Positions 4,870-10,034 of a stretch of 10,034 bases of DNA are shown here, piece by piece. Position 1 is the first letter of the stretch, and every line of letters starts with the position of its first letter. The notes beneath the pieces were generated by a model. The model ran no database searches. It was not told where the DNA came from and saw only the letters and a list, made by a program, of their open reading frames with translations. This DNA is from a miscellaneous Crenarchaeota group-1 archaeon SG8-32-3 (GTDB lineage: Archaea; Thermoproteota; Bathyarchaeia; Bathyarchaeales; Bathycorpusculaceae), in the NCBI GenBank assembly GCA_001273335.1, contig LFWV01000037.1, positions 1 through 10,034 on the forward strand, read 5' to 3'. Position numbers and translations under genes: made by a program.

Positions 4870-5316
4870 GTGTCTTCTAAACCGCCTATAGGCTACATTG
4901 ATGTGCGAGTTTTCGCTCATGCTACTGAAGACTCTGAAAAAGTTTTGACTGCCGTCCGCAATCTTTTGCCTGTGGAAGCGGTTGAAGGTATTGTTTTCAG
5001 GAAAACTCGGTTGAGTGGCCATCATGGGAATCCTATTGTTCTCTTTGAGGCGAAGCTTGCGGATAAGCAGTTGCTTTCCAGTGTTTTGCAGAAAATCGGG
5101 GCTGGGTTAACAATGTTTGACAAGGAGCAGCTGGGTGGTAATATGAAGTTGCATTTGGAGAAGCGAAACCTTTTTCTTAGGTTTGACAAGCAGTGCGCTT
5201 TTCAGGGTAAAGTTAGGTTTTCGCAGAACGATCCGATACACTTCAAAGTTCACTTCAAAAATAAGAGTTTTGAAGAGATGCTGGCGTTTTGCAGGGATGC
5301 GGGGTTGTTGCCATGA
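4870..5316 (+). CDS. PF01877-type RNA-binding protein (exosome-operon family)
   Basis: A 148-residue archaeal protein of the COG1325/PF01877 family, predicted to bind RNA and nearly always linked to exosome and RNase P genes. Features seen are the opening strand IGYIDVRVFAHATED, then KVLTAVRNLLP, FRKTRLSGHHGNPIVLFEA with the conserved GHHGNPI loop, LHLEKRNLFLRFDKQCAFQGKVRF, and a final SFEEMLAFCRDAGLLP helix. The fold in known structures is a ferredoxin-like sandwich. GTG 4870 is used; no other start keeps the domain complete, and the ribosome-binding site is weak. It follows eL13 by 28 nt. Its TGA overlaps the next ATG as ATGA (5313-5316), so translation is likely coupled to Rpp30. The exact RNA target remains unknown. 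Confidence 0.88.
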   Translation: MSSKPPIGYIDVRVFAHATEDSEKVLTAVRNLLPVEAVEGIVFRKTRLSGHHGNPIVLFEAKLADKQLLSSVLQKIGAGLTMFDKEQLGGNMKLHLEKRNLFLRFDKQCAFQGKVRFSQNDPIHFKVHFKNKSFEEMLAFCRDAGLLP

Positions 5317-6047
5317 AGCGGATTTTTGCGGATTTGCACTTGCGTGTTAACGTGAAAGACTCCGCTGGGATGTTGCGAGTGTTGAGTAAGGTTGCAGCGC
5401 TTGGTTACGATTTGGTTGGGGTGTCTCTTGCAGCGGAAACATGTGCTGAGGAAGTTGAGAGGTTGCGGGGTGTTTGCGCTGAGCTTGGGCTGGACTTCGT
5501 TTCGCGGGTGGATTTGCGTCCGCGAGGCTCTGCTAATCTTATACGACAGTTGAGGAGGTTGCGGCGTAAATTTGAGGTTGTCTGCGTCAGCTGTGAGAGT
5601 AAGGCGATTGCGCGCCAAGCAGCTAAGGACAGGCGTGTTGACTTGTTGAGTTTTCCTTTGCTGGATTTTCGCAGGAGATTTTTTGACCGTGCTGAAGCGG
5701 AGTTGGCGCATGGTGGAGTAGCGGGTTTAGAGGTTGATGTGAAACCTCTACTTGTTCTAGAGGGTCCCGCACGAGTTCGATTGCTTTCTTATTTGCGCGG
5801 AGAAGTTGCGATTGCTAAGAGTTTTGGTGTGCCTATTGTGGTTTCTAGTGGTGTTTCACGGGAGTTAATGCTGCGGAAGCCGCGTGAAATGGCTGCTTTG
5901 GGTTTTCTTTTCGGCTTGGATGAGGTTTATGGGTTGGATGCGGTTTCTCGGATTCCTGTTACCCTTGTAAAACGTAACCGTGAGAAACTCAGCGATGGGT
6001 TTGTGGCGCCTGGGATTCGCCTAGTCAAGGAGGAACGGGATTGCTGA
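5313..6047 (+). CDS. rnp3: RNase P protein component 3 (Rpp30)
   Basis: A 244-residue TIM-barrel (PHP-like) protein that pairs with Pop5 on the catalytic domain of RNase P RNA during 5' trimming of pre-tRNA. Signature stretches are FADLHLRVNVKD at the N terminus, LGYDLVGVSLAAE, LGLDFVSRVDLRP, RVDLLSFPLLDFRRRFFDRAEAEL, LEVDVKPLL and FGVPIVVSSGVSRELMLRKPREMAALG. ATG 5313 overlaps the previous stop (ATGA); a TTG eight codons earlier is discarded. Length is slightly above the usual 210-235, from a longer C-terminal tail (VTLVKRNREKLSDGFVAPG). Codons are strongly biased to G and T (TTG, GTT, CGG), unlike the A-rich eL15/eL13 genes, but the protein is intact, so I read this as composition drift rather than transfer. 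Its 3' end carries the ribosome-binding site of Pop5. Confidence 0.93.
   Translation: MKRIFADLHLRVNVKDSAGMLRVLSKVAALGYDLVGVSLAAETCAEEVERLRGVCAELGLDFVSRVDLRPRGSANLIRQLRRLRRKFEVVCVSCESKAIARQAAKDRRVDLLSFPLLDFRRRFFDRAEAELAHGGVAGLEVDVKPLLVLEGPARVRLLSYLRGEVAIAKSFGVPIVVSSGVSRELMLRKPREMAALGFLFGLDEVYGLDAVSRIPVTLVKRNREKLSDGFVAPGIRLVKEERDC
6027..6033 (+). promoter_or_regulatory. Consensus ribosome-binding site deciding the TTG start of Pop5
   Basis: AAGGAGG inside the last codons of Rpp30 lies seven nt before TTG 6041, the best such site in the window. It fixes an unusual start codon that overlaps the Rpp30 stop. Confidence 0.8.
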
Positions 6048-6385
6048 AACGATTTAAGCGGCGTTACTTGGCTTTACAGCTGGATTCTGAAGGTTTGCCC
6101 AGCAGGAAAGAGTTCATTGACGCGGTTTGGGGCGCCATCACAAAGCTTTACGGGGAACAAGGCGCAAGCCAAACAAGCCTAGTGCTGATTGATTATGACT
6201 TAGAGAAGAAAACCGCGATTCTCCGTACTTCGTTAATCACATTAGACTTAGTTAGAGCTTCATTAGCTACAATCACGTCAATAGCAAGTAAAGAAGCAGC
6301 ATTACACATCACGGCAGTCTCAGGTACCATAAAAGCACTACGCAAAAAACTCGGTAACGGCAAGTCAACAGCACAAGGGAACTGA
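6041..6385 (+). CDS. rnp2: RNase P protein component 2 (Pop5)
   Basis: A 114-residue Pop5/Rpp14 family protein (PF01900), RNA-recognition-like fold, forming a heterotetramer with Rpp30 that activates the catalytic domain of RNase P RNA. Family features are the opening RFKRRYLALQLDSEG, then EFIDAVWGAITKLYGEQGAS, LVLIDYDLEKKTAILRTS, LVRASLATITSIASK and the closing ITAVSGTIKALRKKL, with the conserved SGT turn. It starts at TTG 6041, supported by AAGGAGG seven nt upstream, and overlaps Rpp30 by seven nt, so the two subunits are probably made by coupled translation. The last third shifts to A/C-rich codons. In many archaea the operon continues with proteasome alpha, SBDS and the exosome core; here it ends and converges on DUF2096. 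Confidence 0.92.
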   Translation: MLKRFKRRYLALQLDSEGLPSRKEFIDAVWGAITKLYGEQGASQTSLVLIDYDLEKKTAILRTSLITLDLVRASLATITSIASKEAALHITAVSGTIKALRKKLGNGKSTAQGN

Positions 6386-6416
6386 CTCGCATTTTCTTGG
6401 CCTCCCTTAAAATAGA

Positions 6417-6430
6417 AACTATAAATAGTT
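6417..6430. promoter_or_regulatory. Palindrome between convergent genes
   Basis: AACTAT-AA-ATAGTT is an exact 6-2-6 inverted repeat in the 77-nt gap between Pop5 and DUF2096. Being AT-rich it also resembles a TATA box, but no gene follows in either direction within reach. A two-way transcription end is the likelier role. Confidence 0.25.
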
Positions 6431-6462
6431 ATGGAGAAAATGCCCTACTTGAAATGTATCTA

Positions 6463-7014
6463 CTATTCTTTGGATGCTTGCTTACTCATTTTTTCAACGA
6501 ATTTCTTGATGTTCTCCGCGCTTCCGTGAACTGTTAGGAGACCGCCTTTTTCTTCTCTGAAGGAAAGGTTTGTTTCTTCTGCCAGTTGTTTCAGTTTTTC
6601 TGAGGGCAAGTTGGTTAATGGTTTAACGCGGATCCATTTCTGGTCGCGTGGGACACCAGTGACGAAGTTCGTTTCTGATTTTTCTGTTTTTTCGCTTTTC
6701 AATCTGCATGTTTGGCATGTGTCGCAGCTGGCTTCTTCTATGCGTTTGAGCCACATGTCGATGCGTGCGGGAGGAAAAATTTTTTGTGCTTCAGTGACTA
6801 TGTAGGCTTCTACGCTTCCAAGGTACTGCTCAATTTTCGGTGCGGTTTCGCTATGGTCGCTTTCAGAGGCGTCTAGGACTTTCATGAGGATTTTCGCGGA
6901 TTTCAAATCGTTAATAACATCAGTCGTTGTCTCTACGCCTTTTTTCCGAAGCTCAATAACTATTTCTTCCAGAACCTTCCAAACAGCCTCGTAACCCAAA
7001 CCAAGCCCCACCAC
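6463..7014 (-). CDS. DUF2096 family archaeal protein
   Basis: A 183-residue protein that matches the archaea-only DUF2096 family as I remember it; no function is known. The first 95 residues are helical: YEAVWKVLEEIVIELRKKGVE, then VINDLKSAKILMKVLDAS, IEQYLGSVEAYIVTEAQKIF and IDMWLKRIEEA. A CxxCxxC cluster follows (Cys97, Cys100, Cys103 in SCDTCQTCR), a short charged linker, and a C-terminal beta/alpha domain with QKWIRVKPLTNLP and GGLLTVHGSAENIKKFVEKM. The start is GTG 7014 or the adjacent GTG 7011; AGGGA sits just before, and an in-frame TGA at 7027-7029 limits extension. A TATA-like box at about 7033-7040 predicts an almost leaderless mRNA. It converges on the RNase P operon and belongs to no visible operon. 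Confidence 0.8.
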   Translation of the reverse strand: MVGLGLGYEAVWKVLEEIVIELRKKGVETTTDVINDLKSAKILMKVLDASESDHSETAPKIEQYLGSVEAYIVTEAQKIFPPARIDMWLKRIEEASCDTCQTCRLKSEKTEKSETNFVTGVPRDQKWIRVKPLTNLPSEKLKQLAEETNLSFREEKGGLLTVHGSAENIKKFVEKMSKQASKE

Positions 7015-7032
7015 TTCCCTAACATCTCATGG

Positions 7033-7040
7033 TGTTATAA
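7033..7040 (-). promoter_or_regulatory. TATA box of the DUF2096 gene
   Basis: The minus strand has CTTTATAAC here, about 25 nt before the GTG pair at 7009-7014. This predicts a leaderless or nearly leaderless transcript, which fits the lack of a well-spaced ribosome-binding site. Confidence 0.5.
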
Positions 7041-7173
7041 AGAGTTGCTATTCGTTTCAAGTTTACAGTAAGCGTCGTTTTACACAATCCATTTCTGAGT
7101 TTGTACATTTCATAAATGATAATAACCTTTTGCGGGCGTTTAGAACATACAAATCGACCGCTTAGCACTCCTC

Positions 7174-7665
7174 ATGTCCGTACTCGTATTCATCGGGATT
7201 CCAATGATCCTAGGCATCGTCACAAAGAGAGCTATCAAAGCCAGAAAAGGCGAAACGGGGTTTCAAGAGACTTACAGGCCAGCCATAGGAAACGTTGCCG
7301 TAGCTGCTCTTTTAGCAGCACTGGTTGTCTTGTTCTCGCTGAAGGGGCAAGTGCTAATACAACACCCAGAGGAGATGGTGCTGGTTTCAATCCCATTGCT
7401 GCTAGGCTGCTTCATAATTGTCGGTTTGAACCTGCTTGTTACACGATTTGCAGGACTCAAATACAGGGAAGGCATAATAGCGGTCACAATCGGGTCTTCC
7501 AGCCACTTCGAAATCGCCATTGCCACAGCCGTTAGCATATATGGTTTACGCTCTAAAGCCGCGCTGAGAACTACTATGGGACTGTTCTGGGAAGTCCCCG
7601 TAATGCTTGGTCTCGTATACTTGGGCAAAAAACTCGGAAAAAGAGGCTTCTGGAAGAGCAATTAG
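7174..7665 (+). pseudogene. ACR3-type arsenite transporter, C-terminal half only
   Basis: The 163-residue frame matches the second half of an ACR3/ArsB3 carrier (BART superfamily), which exports arsenite in full-length form of about 350 residues with ten helices. Five hydrophobic segments are visible: SVLVFIGIPMILGIV; a second in VAVAALLAALVVLFSLKG; a third in VLVSIPLLLGCFIIVGLNLL; a fourth in GIIAVTIGSSSHFEIAIATAV; a fifth in LFWEVPVMLGLVYLG. The fourth retains the FE motif with the conserved glutamate. The N-terminal repeat, including the essential helix-4 cysteine, is absent, and an in-frame TAG (7141-7143) lies 33 nt before the ATG while residues between them (IQIDRLALL) still look like the family. 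Upstream DNA has no other part of the gene. I judge it a truncated remnant, although the frame itself has no stop or shift. Its TAG overlaps the stop of the convergent gene 7662-7997. Confidence 0.72.
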
Positions 7666-7997
7666 GTTGTCCAAAACGAGAAAACCTTCAAGTTCTCACC
7701 GAACTCACACTTGATGAAACGGATTACATCGTCGTCGGTTAAACAGCGAACTCCGTTCTCGTCTACGTGTATCTGGATGCCTGTTTCCCTCATCACGTTT
7801 TCCCTTCCTCGGGGAAAATCAAGGTAAACATGGTAGCCGCCTCGCGCGAGAAGAATCAACCTTAATGCCGTGAGCTCTTTCGTCTTCGACATAGCGTTCT
7901 GGTCGATGCTGTAGACGATTGACTCAGGCTTTAACTCCTTCACTAAACGCCTAAAGTCGGTCCACTTCCTGACTCTGACCAGATCACTCAATTCCAA
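7662..7997 (-). CDS. Conserved-looking hypothetical protein, 111 residues
   Basis: Not recognised. The sequence reads as a compact alpha/beta protein: LVRVRKWTDFRRLVKELKPE, a strand SIVYSIDQNA, then SKTKELTALRLILLARGG with a strand YHVYLDFPRG, RENVMRETGIQIHVDENGVR and a C-terminal TDDDVIRFIKCEFG helix. No catalytic motif, signal or membrane segment is seen; one cysteine is present. The start is uncertain: TTG 7997 has GAGAGG too close, whereas TTG 7991 (two codons later) has that site seven nt upstream and is better. It lies 16-22 nt after thyA on the same strand, so the two form a likely operon and share the thyA promoter. Its stop overlaps that of the ACR3 remnant (TTAG 7662-7665). The intact frame and operon position argue for a real gene. 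Confidence 0.7.
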   Translation of the reverse strand: MELSDLVRVRKWTDFRRLVKELKPESIVYSIDQNAMSKTKELTALRLILLARGGYHVYLDFPRGRENVMRETGIQIHVDENGVRCLTDDDVIRFIKCEFGENLKVFSFWTT

Positions 7998-8013
7998 TCC
8001 TCTCTAAAAAAAG

Positions 8014-8751
8014 CTATTTTTTCTTGTTTTCTTTCGGGGTGTCCATCATTTTTTGTGCGATTCGCGGTTTCTTGTTGCTGGTTTTCGGCTTCAGTAATTC
8101 TTCAACTAGCTTGAATTGCCGTTGGTAAATATGGCAGTTCTTTGAGTGAAAAATAAGCTTCCCAGTCTCCAATTGGAGGTTTCCGCGGTTATTGATGTCT
8201 TTCACAAAAGCCTCGTTGAAAAGTTGCAGTCCCGCGATGTTGGCGGGCAAACCTGCGTACGCATCCCACGACCTGAAATAGCATGTTAAATTCATTTTTT
8301 CATTGAGAATTTCAGTGTCAATCAAACTTAAGCAGGGCGGTTCATGCCTTTTGGCACCGATGCTTTTCTTTATGTCCTCGGGTAATCTGATTGCCATAGT
8401 AACTTGCCTATCCCGCTGTTCCTGGACGTATCTGTCTACCGCTTCCTCTATCTGATTAATAGGATGATTTAGTCTGCTGCCGTAAGTGTATGTTTCATCC
8501 TCATGTTTCTCACCGCACCACAAATACTCCAACGCATAACCCTGAATATACTTGATGTCACAAGGCGCCTTATCGCTGACAAGTGGCCTTGTTTCTGGAT
8601 GCTTAATCTCTATTGTTAAATTTAGCTTCTTGGTTTCAGTAGTCTCTGAGCCGTAGCCCACCTGAAAAATGTCACCCTCACTCCAAATTTGTTTTAACGC
8701 TTGGAACCATGCGTCTGGGCAGTCAAACGCCTTGATCTTCACATGTTTCAT
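8014..8751 (-). CDS. thyA: Thymidylate synthase, archaeal ThyA type
   Basis: A 245-residue protein of the archaeal ThyA branch, which methylates dUMP to dTMP with a methylene-pterin donor (tetrahydromethanopterin or folate type). Visible residues are the nucleophile Cys140 in EPPCLSL, the phosphate-binding YFRSWD (Arg160), GLPANIAGLQLF with Asn171 for the pyrimidine, and HIY (207-209). DETYTYGSRL (about 85-94) matches the family's YGxRL block. It is shorter than bacterial ThyA, as usual for archaeal forms, and has a lysine-rich C-terminal tail (KPKTSNKKPR to KENKKK) probably outside the core. ATG 8751 is chosen: GGAGAT lies nine nt before it and the family N terminus begins here. A longer frame to 8862 would run through the TATA box at 8810-8818. 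It heads an operon with the 111-residue gene. Confidence 0.9.
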   Translation of the reverse strand: MKHVKIKAFDCPDAWFQALKQIWSEGDIFQVGYGSETTETKKLNLTIEIKHPETRPLVSDKAPCDIKYIQGYALEYLWCGEKHEDETYTYGSRLNHPINQIEEAVDRYVQEQRDRQVTMAIRLPEDIKKSIGAKRHEPPCLSLIDTEILNEKMNLTCYFRSWDAYAGLPANIAGLQLFNEAFVKDINNRGNLQLETGKLIFHSKNCHIYQRQFKLVEELLKPKTSNKKPRIAQKMMDTPKENKKK

Positions 8752-8785
8752 AACGACATTATCTCCAGGATTTTCCGCTGAACGA

Positions 8786-8801
8786 AACAAACTATTTTGT
8801 T
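8786..8801. promoter_or_regulatory. Palindrome at the predicted thyA transcription start
   Basis: AACAAA-CTAT-TTTGTT is an exact 6-4-6 inverted repeat that spans the start predicted from the TATA box (about 8788). A weaker outer pair (GAAC/GTTC) extends it. Its place is right for a repressor site controlling thyA; this is inferred, not proven. Confidence 0.4.
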
Positions 8802-8809
8802 CACTCCGC

Positions 8810-8818
8810 CCATATAAA
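8810..8818 (-). promoter_or_regulatory. TATA box of thyA
   Basis: TTTATATGG on the minus strand predicts a start near 8788 and a leader of about 37 nt with GGAGAT before ATG 8751. Its presence rules out the upstream start at 8862. Confidence 0.6.
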
Positions 8819-8862
8819 TTTGCAGTCTCAAGGCGTGAAAGTGGTTGAGCGCAAACTTTCAA

Positions 8863-9262
8863 ATCATATGCAAGAGAAGACTCTGTTTCAAGCTATATGG
8901 AGGTAAGTTGGGTATTGCTCGAATTGGCATTAACTGTTGCGCTCATGGCGGTTCATAATCCCTTTATGTAGAAACTTGAACTCTGAAGAGCGTTGTCGGG
9001 TGGGTCCCTCCTCCCGTTTTCTGCATACATAAACTATTGGATCCAAATATGATGGCGGGTTCAGCTTTGTCTTTTTACCGGTGCGTAAGGGGCTGCTTCC
9101 TTGTATATCCGCTTGAGCATCAGAAGTGCTCTATATCAAAAACAGTGAAAGGCAATTTGAATAGGCTTGTTGGTTTCTGTTTCATTTTTTTGGTGGCTCT
9201 TTTAGGGAGTTTAATTAGGGGCTTATTATTCTTATTGTTACAGGTGTCTTCGTAAACGTGGG
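8863..9262. other. Gene-poor stretch holding repeat copy B and a doubtful membrane frame
   Basis: No recognised gene lies between the thyA promoter and the SWIM gene. A 24-codon hydrophobic frame (about 8896-8970, MEVSWVLLELALTVALM) and a 68-codon plus-strand frame starting at ATG 9049 are present. The second begins at the last bases of the repeat element, is Cys-rich at first (FYRCVRGCF) and ends in a membrane helix (VGFCFIFLVALLGSLIRGLL); it stops at 9255, seven nt before the SWIM start. Either might be a small membrane protein, but neither has a clear ribosome-binding site of standard type or a known relative. Confidence 0.3.
8997..9051 (+). repeat. 55-nt conserved element, copy B
   Basis: Plus-strand partner of the element at 183-237, inverted relative to it and 8.8 kb away. 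It runs from CGGGTGGGTCCC to GGATCCAAATATG with the shared block CCCGTTTTCTG and a TTGGATCCAA palindrome. A weak TATA-like TTTATGTA (8963-8970) is placed as in copy A, 30 nt upstream. The CGGG...CCCG ends of the first 20 nt can pair. The last three bases are an ATG in both copies. Confidence 0.6.
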
Positions 9263-9520
9263 GTGCTGAGATTGCCTGTTGGGCGGTTGTTTGAGAAGGC
9301 TAGGCGGCTGGTGGAGAGCGGTAGGGTTGAGTCTTTAGGCGGAGGCGTTTACAACGTTGTCGGAGACCACGGTACTTACACGGTTGTTCAAGACTACACC
9401 GGCAAGCTGAATTGCAGTTGTCCAGGTTTCCTGCAGAAAGCAATGTGCTCTCACGTAACAGCTGTAATGCTGATGACAAAAGTGAAGCGAAGGCGAAAAC
9501 CGCGGCAAAACAAAGTTTAG
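9263..9520 (+). CDS. Small SWIM zinc-finger protein
   Basis: An 85-residue protein consisting of little more than a SWIM domain. An N-terminal helix (VGRLFEKARRLVESGRV) precedes a beta hairpin (GGGVYNVVGDHGTYTVVQDY), then Cys51-x-Cys53-x8-Cys62-x-His64 in CSCPGFLQKAMCSHV, the CxCx(n)CxH signature, and a basic tail (KVKRRRKPRQNKV). SWIM domains bind DNA or proteins; stand-alone archaeal forms are common and uncharacterised, and some relatives accompany recombination factors. GTG 9263 is given; TTG 9272 is also plausible because GGGGTG lies six nt before it. The gene is convergent with the desulforedoxin-like microgene, stops overlapping in TTAG (9517-9520). The family call is secure, the function open. 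Confidence 0.85.
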   Translation: MLRLPVGRLFEKARRLVESGRVESLGGGVYNVVGDHGTYTVVQDYTGKLNCSCPGFLQKAMCSHVTAVMLMTKVKRRRKPRQNKV

Positions 9521-9636
9521 TTTTTCACACCCTTCATAAATTTTCCGCAACAAACAAGCTGTCCTGCTCCTGCGGCAATGCCTTCAACTTTGTTACAGTA
9601 GCTTTGACAAAGGTAGATCTCACCAACTTTAGTCAT
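9517..9636 (-). CDS. Desulforedoxin-like 39-residue protein
   Basis: A 39-codon gene with ATG at 9634-9636 and a strong ribosome-binding site AAAGGAG eight nt upstream. The product reads MTKVGEIYLCQSYCNKVEG, then an AGAGQLVCCGKFMKG segment. This is the fold of desulforedoxin and of the N-terminal domain of desulfoferrodoxin, where four cysteines hold one iron for electron transfer in oxygen/superoxide defence. The C-terminal pair LVCCGKxM (Cys29, Cys30) is canonical. The first pair is Cys10-x3-Cys14, whereas the family has CxxC followed by G; here the second Cys sits in the Gly position. It may still bind metal, but geometry could differ. No superoxide-reductase domain follows: the frame stops. 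The upstream neighbour on this strand is the HhH protein 80 nt away, possibly co-transcribed. Size, motif and ribosome-binding site make it a real gene. Confidence 0.8.
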   Translation of the reverse strand: MTKVGEIYLCQSYCNKVEGIAAGAGQLVCCGKFMKGVKN

Positions 9637-9716
9637 AGCTTCAACTCCTTTCCGCTAGGTTTAGTTTTTATCTAAGAAAAAAATGAAAGGTTGCCGGTTT
9701 ATTCTTTTCTTGAGAG

Positions 9717-10034
9717 TTAGGCTTTTGCGGCTTTTACCCATGTGTATACTTCTTCGATTGTTGGTCTTTCAGCTTCTGCGATTTTTCCTTCGTCAACGTA
9801 GATTTTGCTGATCCCGTTTATTTTTATGCCGAGTTCAAGAGGGTCTTGATCAGCCAGTTCTTTCCTGTTCATGACGCCAGCTTCTTCTAGTAAGATTATG
9901 TCTTTTTCTTGTATGCCTGGGACCATGGCTAGCTGGGCTCTTCCCTGCAGTTTTTCAACAGTCTTCTCGGACATGTCTGTTTTATCCGCAATTAGTAGTG
10001 GGTCTGTCAAAACTAGTTCGCCTACATCTGTTAT
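9717..10034 (-). CDS. Helix-hairpin-helix (DUF4332-like) protein, partial
   Basis: The frame is open to the window edge (first codons ITDVGELVLTDP), so the 5' part is missing; 105 residues and the stop are inside. Two helix-hairpin-helix-like units are seen: the end of one (ITDVGELVLTDPLLIADKTD, then SEKTVEKLQGRAQLAMV) and a second (VPGIQEKDIILLEEAGVMNR, then KELADQDPLELGIKI). They have the GIxxxxxxxLxxAGV and ELAxxDPLEL rhythm of DUF4332 and of RadA/Rad51 N-terminal repeats. These bind DNA backbone or act as protein contacts. A TTG at 10008-10010 could be taken as a start, but homology-like sequence continues before it. The C terminus (IEEVYTWVKAAKA) is a short helix. The parent protein cannot be named from this piece. 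Confidence 0.75.
   Translation of the reverse strand: MTDVGELVLTDPLLIADKTDMSEKTVEKLQGRAQLAMVPGIQEKDIILLEEAGVMNRKELADQDPLELGIKINGISKIYVDEGKIAEAERPTIEEVYTWVKAAKA

Noticed and set aside
5250..5711. Minus-strand 153-codon frame opposite Rpp30
   Set aside because: Shadow of the G/T-rich Rpp30 and PF01877 genes.
7116..7535. Plus-strand 139-codon frame overlapping the ACR3 remnant
   Set aside because: Arg/His-rich out-of-frame reading of the transporter sequence; the hydrophobic frame is the real one.
183..9051. The two 55-nt copies as terminal inverted repeats of an 8.9-kb transposon
   Set aside because: The interval holds core ribosomal and RNase P genes and no transposase or target duplication is visible; TIRs would not be expected to carry TATA boxes.
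1..10034. CRISPR array, insertion sequence, tRNA or rRNA genes
   Set aside because: No regularly spaced repeats, transposase motifs, or tRNA/rRNA signatures were seen on either strand by eye.

Overview
The window looks like a piece of an archaeal chromosome, most likely from the TACK side and plausibly a Bathyarchaeia-type genome. The evidence is a eukaryote-like ribosomal protein pair (eL15 and eL13; eL13 is absent from most Euryarchaeota), a Sm-like archaeal protein, two protein subunits of archaeal RNase P, the archaeal form of ThyA, an archaeal-type PyrI, archaea-specific families (DUF2096, the COG1325/PF01877 RNA-binding protein) and TATA/BRE-style promoters about 25 nt before predicted transcription starts. 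The assignment to Bathyarchaeia is inference from the gene set and from an Ig-like anchored protein of a style common there.

Layout. At the left edge is the end of GMP synthase (1-149, +), then a spacer with a 55-nt repeat element and a palindromic TATA box, a MazG-like pyrophosphohydrolase (333-641, +), a 37-residue zinc ribbon gene on the opposite strand (666-779, -), a YkgJ-type Cys-cluster protein (958-1404, +), a small putative membrane/Cys protein (1406-1726, -), orphan PyrI (1864-2328, -) and a membrane-anchored Ig-like protein (2549-about 3061, -). An Lsm/Sm-like protein (3452-3691, -) lies divergent from the central operon: eL15, eL13, PF01877 RNA-binding protein, Rpp30 and Pop5 (4007-6385, +). 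This is the front half of the archaeal exosome/RNase P superoperon; it stops after Pop5 and meets a convergent DUF2096 gene (6463-7014, -).

On the right are the C-terminal five-helix half of an ACR3-type arsenite transporter (7174-7665, +; probably a remnant), an unrecognised 111-residue gene downstream of archaeal thyA (7662-8751, -), a gene-poor stretch with the second copy of the 55-nt element, a SWIM zinc-finger protein (9263-9520, +), a 39-residue desulforedoxin-like protein (9517-9636, -) and a helix-hairpin-helix protein running off the right edge (9717-10034, -).

How the genes fit together. The central operon joins ribosome assembly with tRNA 5' maturation, and the nearby Lsm gene fits an RNA-metabolism neighbourhood. 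GuaA, PyrI, ThyA and MazG give the flanks a nucleotide-metabolism flavour, but they are separate transcription units and no shared regulation can be shown. The strongest unexplained signals are (1) the pair of 55-nt elements at 183-237 and 8997-9051, in inverted orientation, each with a TATA-like box about 30 nt before it; (2) the structured leader of the eL15 operon with mutually exclusive pairings; and (3) two Cys-rich microproteins (666-779, 9517-9636).
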